Source: Sulfurimonas sp.
GTDB lineage: Bacteria > Campylobacterota > Campylobacteria > Campylobacterales > Sulfurimonadaceae
NCBI GenBank assembly: GCA_027066935.1
Contig: JAMOMX010000427.1
Coordinates: 1 to 5,857, forward strand
Length of the DNA stretch: 5,857 bases
Reading direction: 5' to 3'
The notes under the pieces are model-generated. The model had not been told where the DNA came from and did not search any database. It saw only the letters and a list, made by a program, of their open reading frames with translations. Both the position numbers and the translations under genes were made by a program. Positions 5,363-5,857 of the stretch are shown piece by piece; position 1 is the first letter of the stretch; every line of letters starts with the position of its first letter.

Positions 5363-5857
5363 ATGCAACATTTAACAAGAACTGATGATCTTACAAAACA
5401 AGAGATACAAGAGCTATTGATTGATGCAAAAAAATTTAGTAATGGTGGGTTTTATAACTACCTTCAAAATAAATTAGTAATCACACTTTTTTTTGAAAAC
5501 TCTACTCGAACAAAAAGTTCTTTTGAGATTGCTGCTAAACGTCTTGGAGCTACTATAGTTCATCTTGATATCGCAAAAAGCTCAACAAAAAAAGGTGAAA
5601 CACTTGTTGATACTGCAATGAATCTTGATGCAATGGGTCCACATGCTATAATAGTTCGTCATCAAAAATCTGGCGTACCAAAAATTTTATCTAACCATAC
5701 AAAAGCCTCCATAATAAATGCAGGAGATGGCGCTCACGCTCATCCAACACAAGCACTTCTTGATCTGTACACTTTAAAAGAACACTTTGGCTCACTAGAG
5801 GGTAAAAAAATTGCTATAGTTGGTGATATCAAAAATTCACGTGTAGCAAATTCAAAC
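5363..5857 (+). CDS. pyrB: Aspartate carbamoyltransferase catalytic subunit, 3' end cut by window edge
   Basis: PyrB condenses carbamoyl phosphate and aspartate to carbamoyl aspartate, the first committed step of pyrimidine synthesis, in the cytoplasm. The frame stays open for exactly 165 codons to the right edge, about half of the usual length of roughly 300. It shows an N-terminal HLTRTDDLT (aspartate rather than ornithine transcarbamoylase type), FFENSTRTKSSFE (43-55) with the carbamoyl-phosphate loop Ser47-Thr48-Arg49-Thr50, SSTKKGET at about 74-81 with the mobile Ser/Lys loop, VRHQ near residue 98, and NAGDGAHAHPTQALLD at about 126-141, a phosphate- and substrate-binding signature. It ends in the start of the aspartate domain (IAIVGDIKNSRV). 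The ribosome binding site is AGGG (5355-5358), 4 bases before ATG. It lies 21 bases after bioD with no terminator between, so a shared transcript is likely. Whether a regulatory PyrI subunit exists cannot be seen here. Confidence 0.96.
   Translation, partial: MQHLTRTDDLTKQEIQELLIDAKKFSNGGFYNYLQNKLVITLFFENSTRTKSSFEIAAKRLGATIVHLDIAKSSTKKGETLVDTAMNLDAMGPHAIIVRHQKSGVPKILSNHTKASIINAGDGAHAHPTQALLDLYTLKEHFGSLEGKKIAIVGDIKNSRVANSN

Noticed and set aside
1..5857. Mobile element, CRISPR array, defence system or horizontally acquired island
   Set aside because: No transposase, integrase, spaced direct repeats or terminal inverted repeats were seen, and base composition and codon use look uniform across recognisable core genes.
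5363..5857. Ornithine carbamoyltransferase (argF) instead of pyrB
   Set aside because: Both share the STRT loop, but the HLTRTDDLT start, STKKGET loop and AGDGAHAHPTQALLD segment match aspartate carbamoyltransferase.

Overview
The window looks like chromosomal housekeeping DNA from an AT-rich Campylobacterota (epsilonproteobacterial) species. A free-living, Sulfurimonas-like sulfur oxidiser is my best guess. The reasons are the strong A/T bias at third codon positions, the clpS-clpA-aat gene order (which I recall from Campylobacter), a BioD P-loop that begins Ala-Thr-Asn-Thr as I recall it from Helicobacter, and an extended -10 promoter (TGCTATAAT) with no recognisable -35 box. The genus is an inference; no search was run.

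Layout from left to right. Bases 1 to about 114 are the 3' part of a 5S rRNA gene on the + strand, so the window opens at the tail of a ribosomal RNA operon. A non-coding gap of about 110 bases (115-226) follows. It holds a T-run just after the 5S, an imperfect inverted repeat with a CGTAC/GTACG core, and small hairpins that could terminate the convergent minus-strand transcript. From 4650 down to 227 lies a tightly packed minus-strand operon of four genes: a PLP-dependent O-acyl-homoserine sulfhydrylase/cystathionine synthase-type enzyme, clpS, clpA and aat. Gaps between them are 2, 2 and 7 bases. A 49-base divergent intergenic region (4651-4699) carries the promoter of that operon. On the other side, on the + strand, are bioD (dethiobiotin synthetase) and, 21 bases later, the first 165 codons of pyrB (aspartate carbamoyltransferase), which runs off the right edge.

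How the genes work together. Aat adds Leu or Phe to the N-terminus of proteins that begin with a basic residue. ClpS recognises N-terminal Leu, Phe, Tyr and Trp. ClpA unfolds the delivered protein and threads it into ClpP. Three successive steps of the bacterial leucine N-degron pathway are therefore encoded side by side; only the peptidase ClpP lies elsewhere. The sulfur amino-acid enzyme at the head of the operon has no obvious mechanistic link to this pathway. bioD and pyrB belong to biotin and pyrimidine synthesis and probably share a transcript only by position.

All protein-coding genes look intact except pyrB, which is cut by the window edge, and the 5S gene is cut at its 5' end. Two start codons differ from the longest reading frame: clpA should begin at 3110 and bioD at 4700, both decided by strong Shine-Dalgarno sequences. 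I see no mobile element, CRISPR array, tRNA, toxin-antitoxin pair or defence gene, and nothing that I would call an undescribed system. The observations worth a second look are regulatory and architectural.
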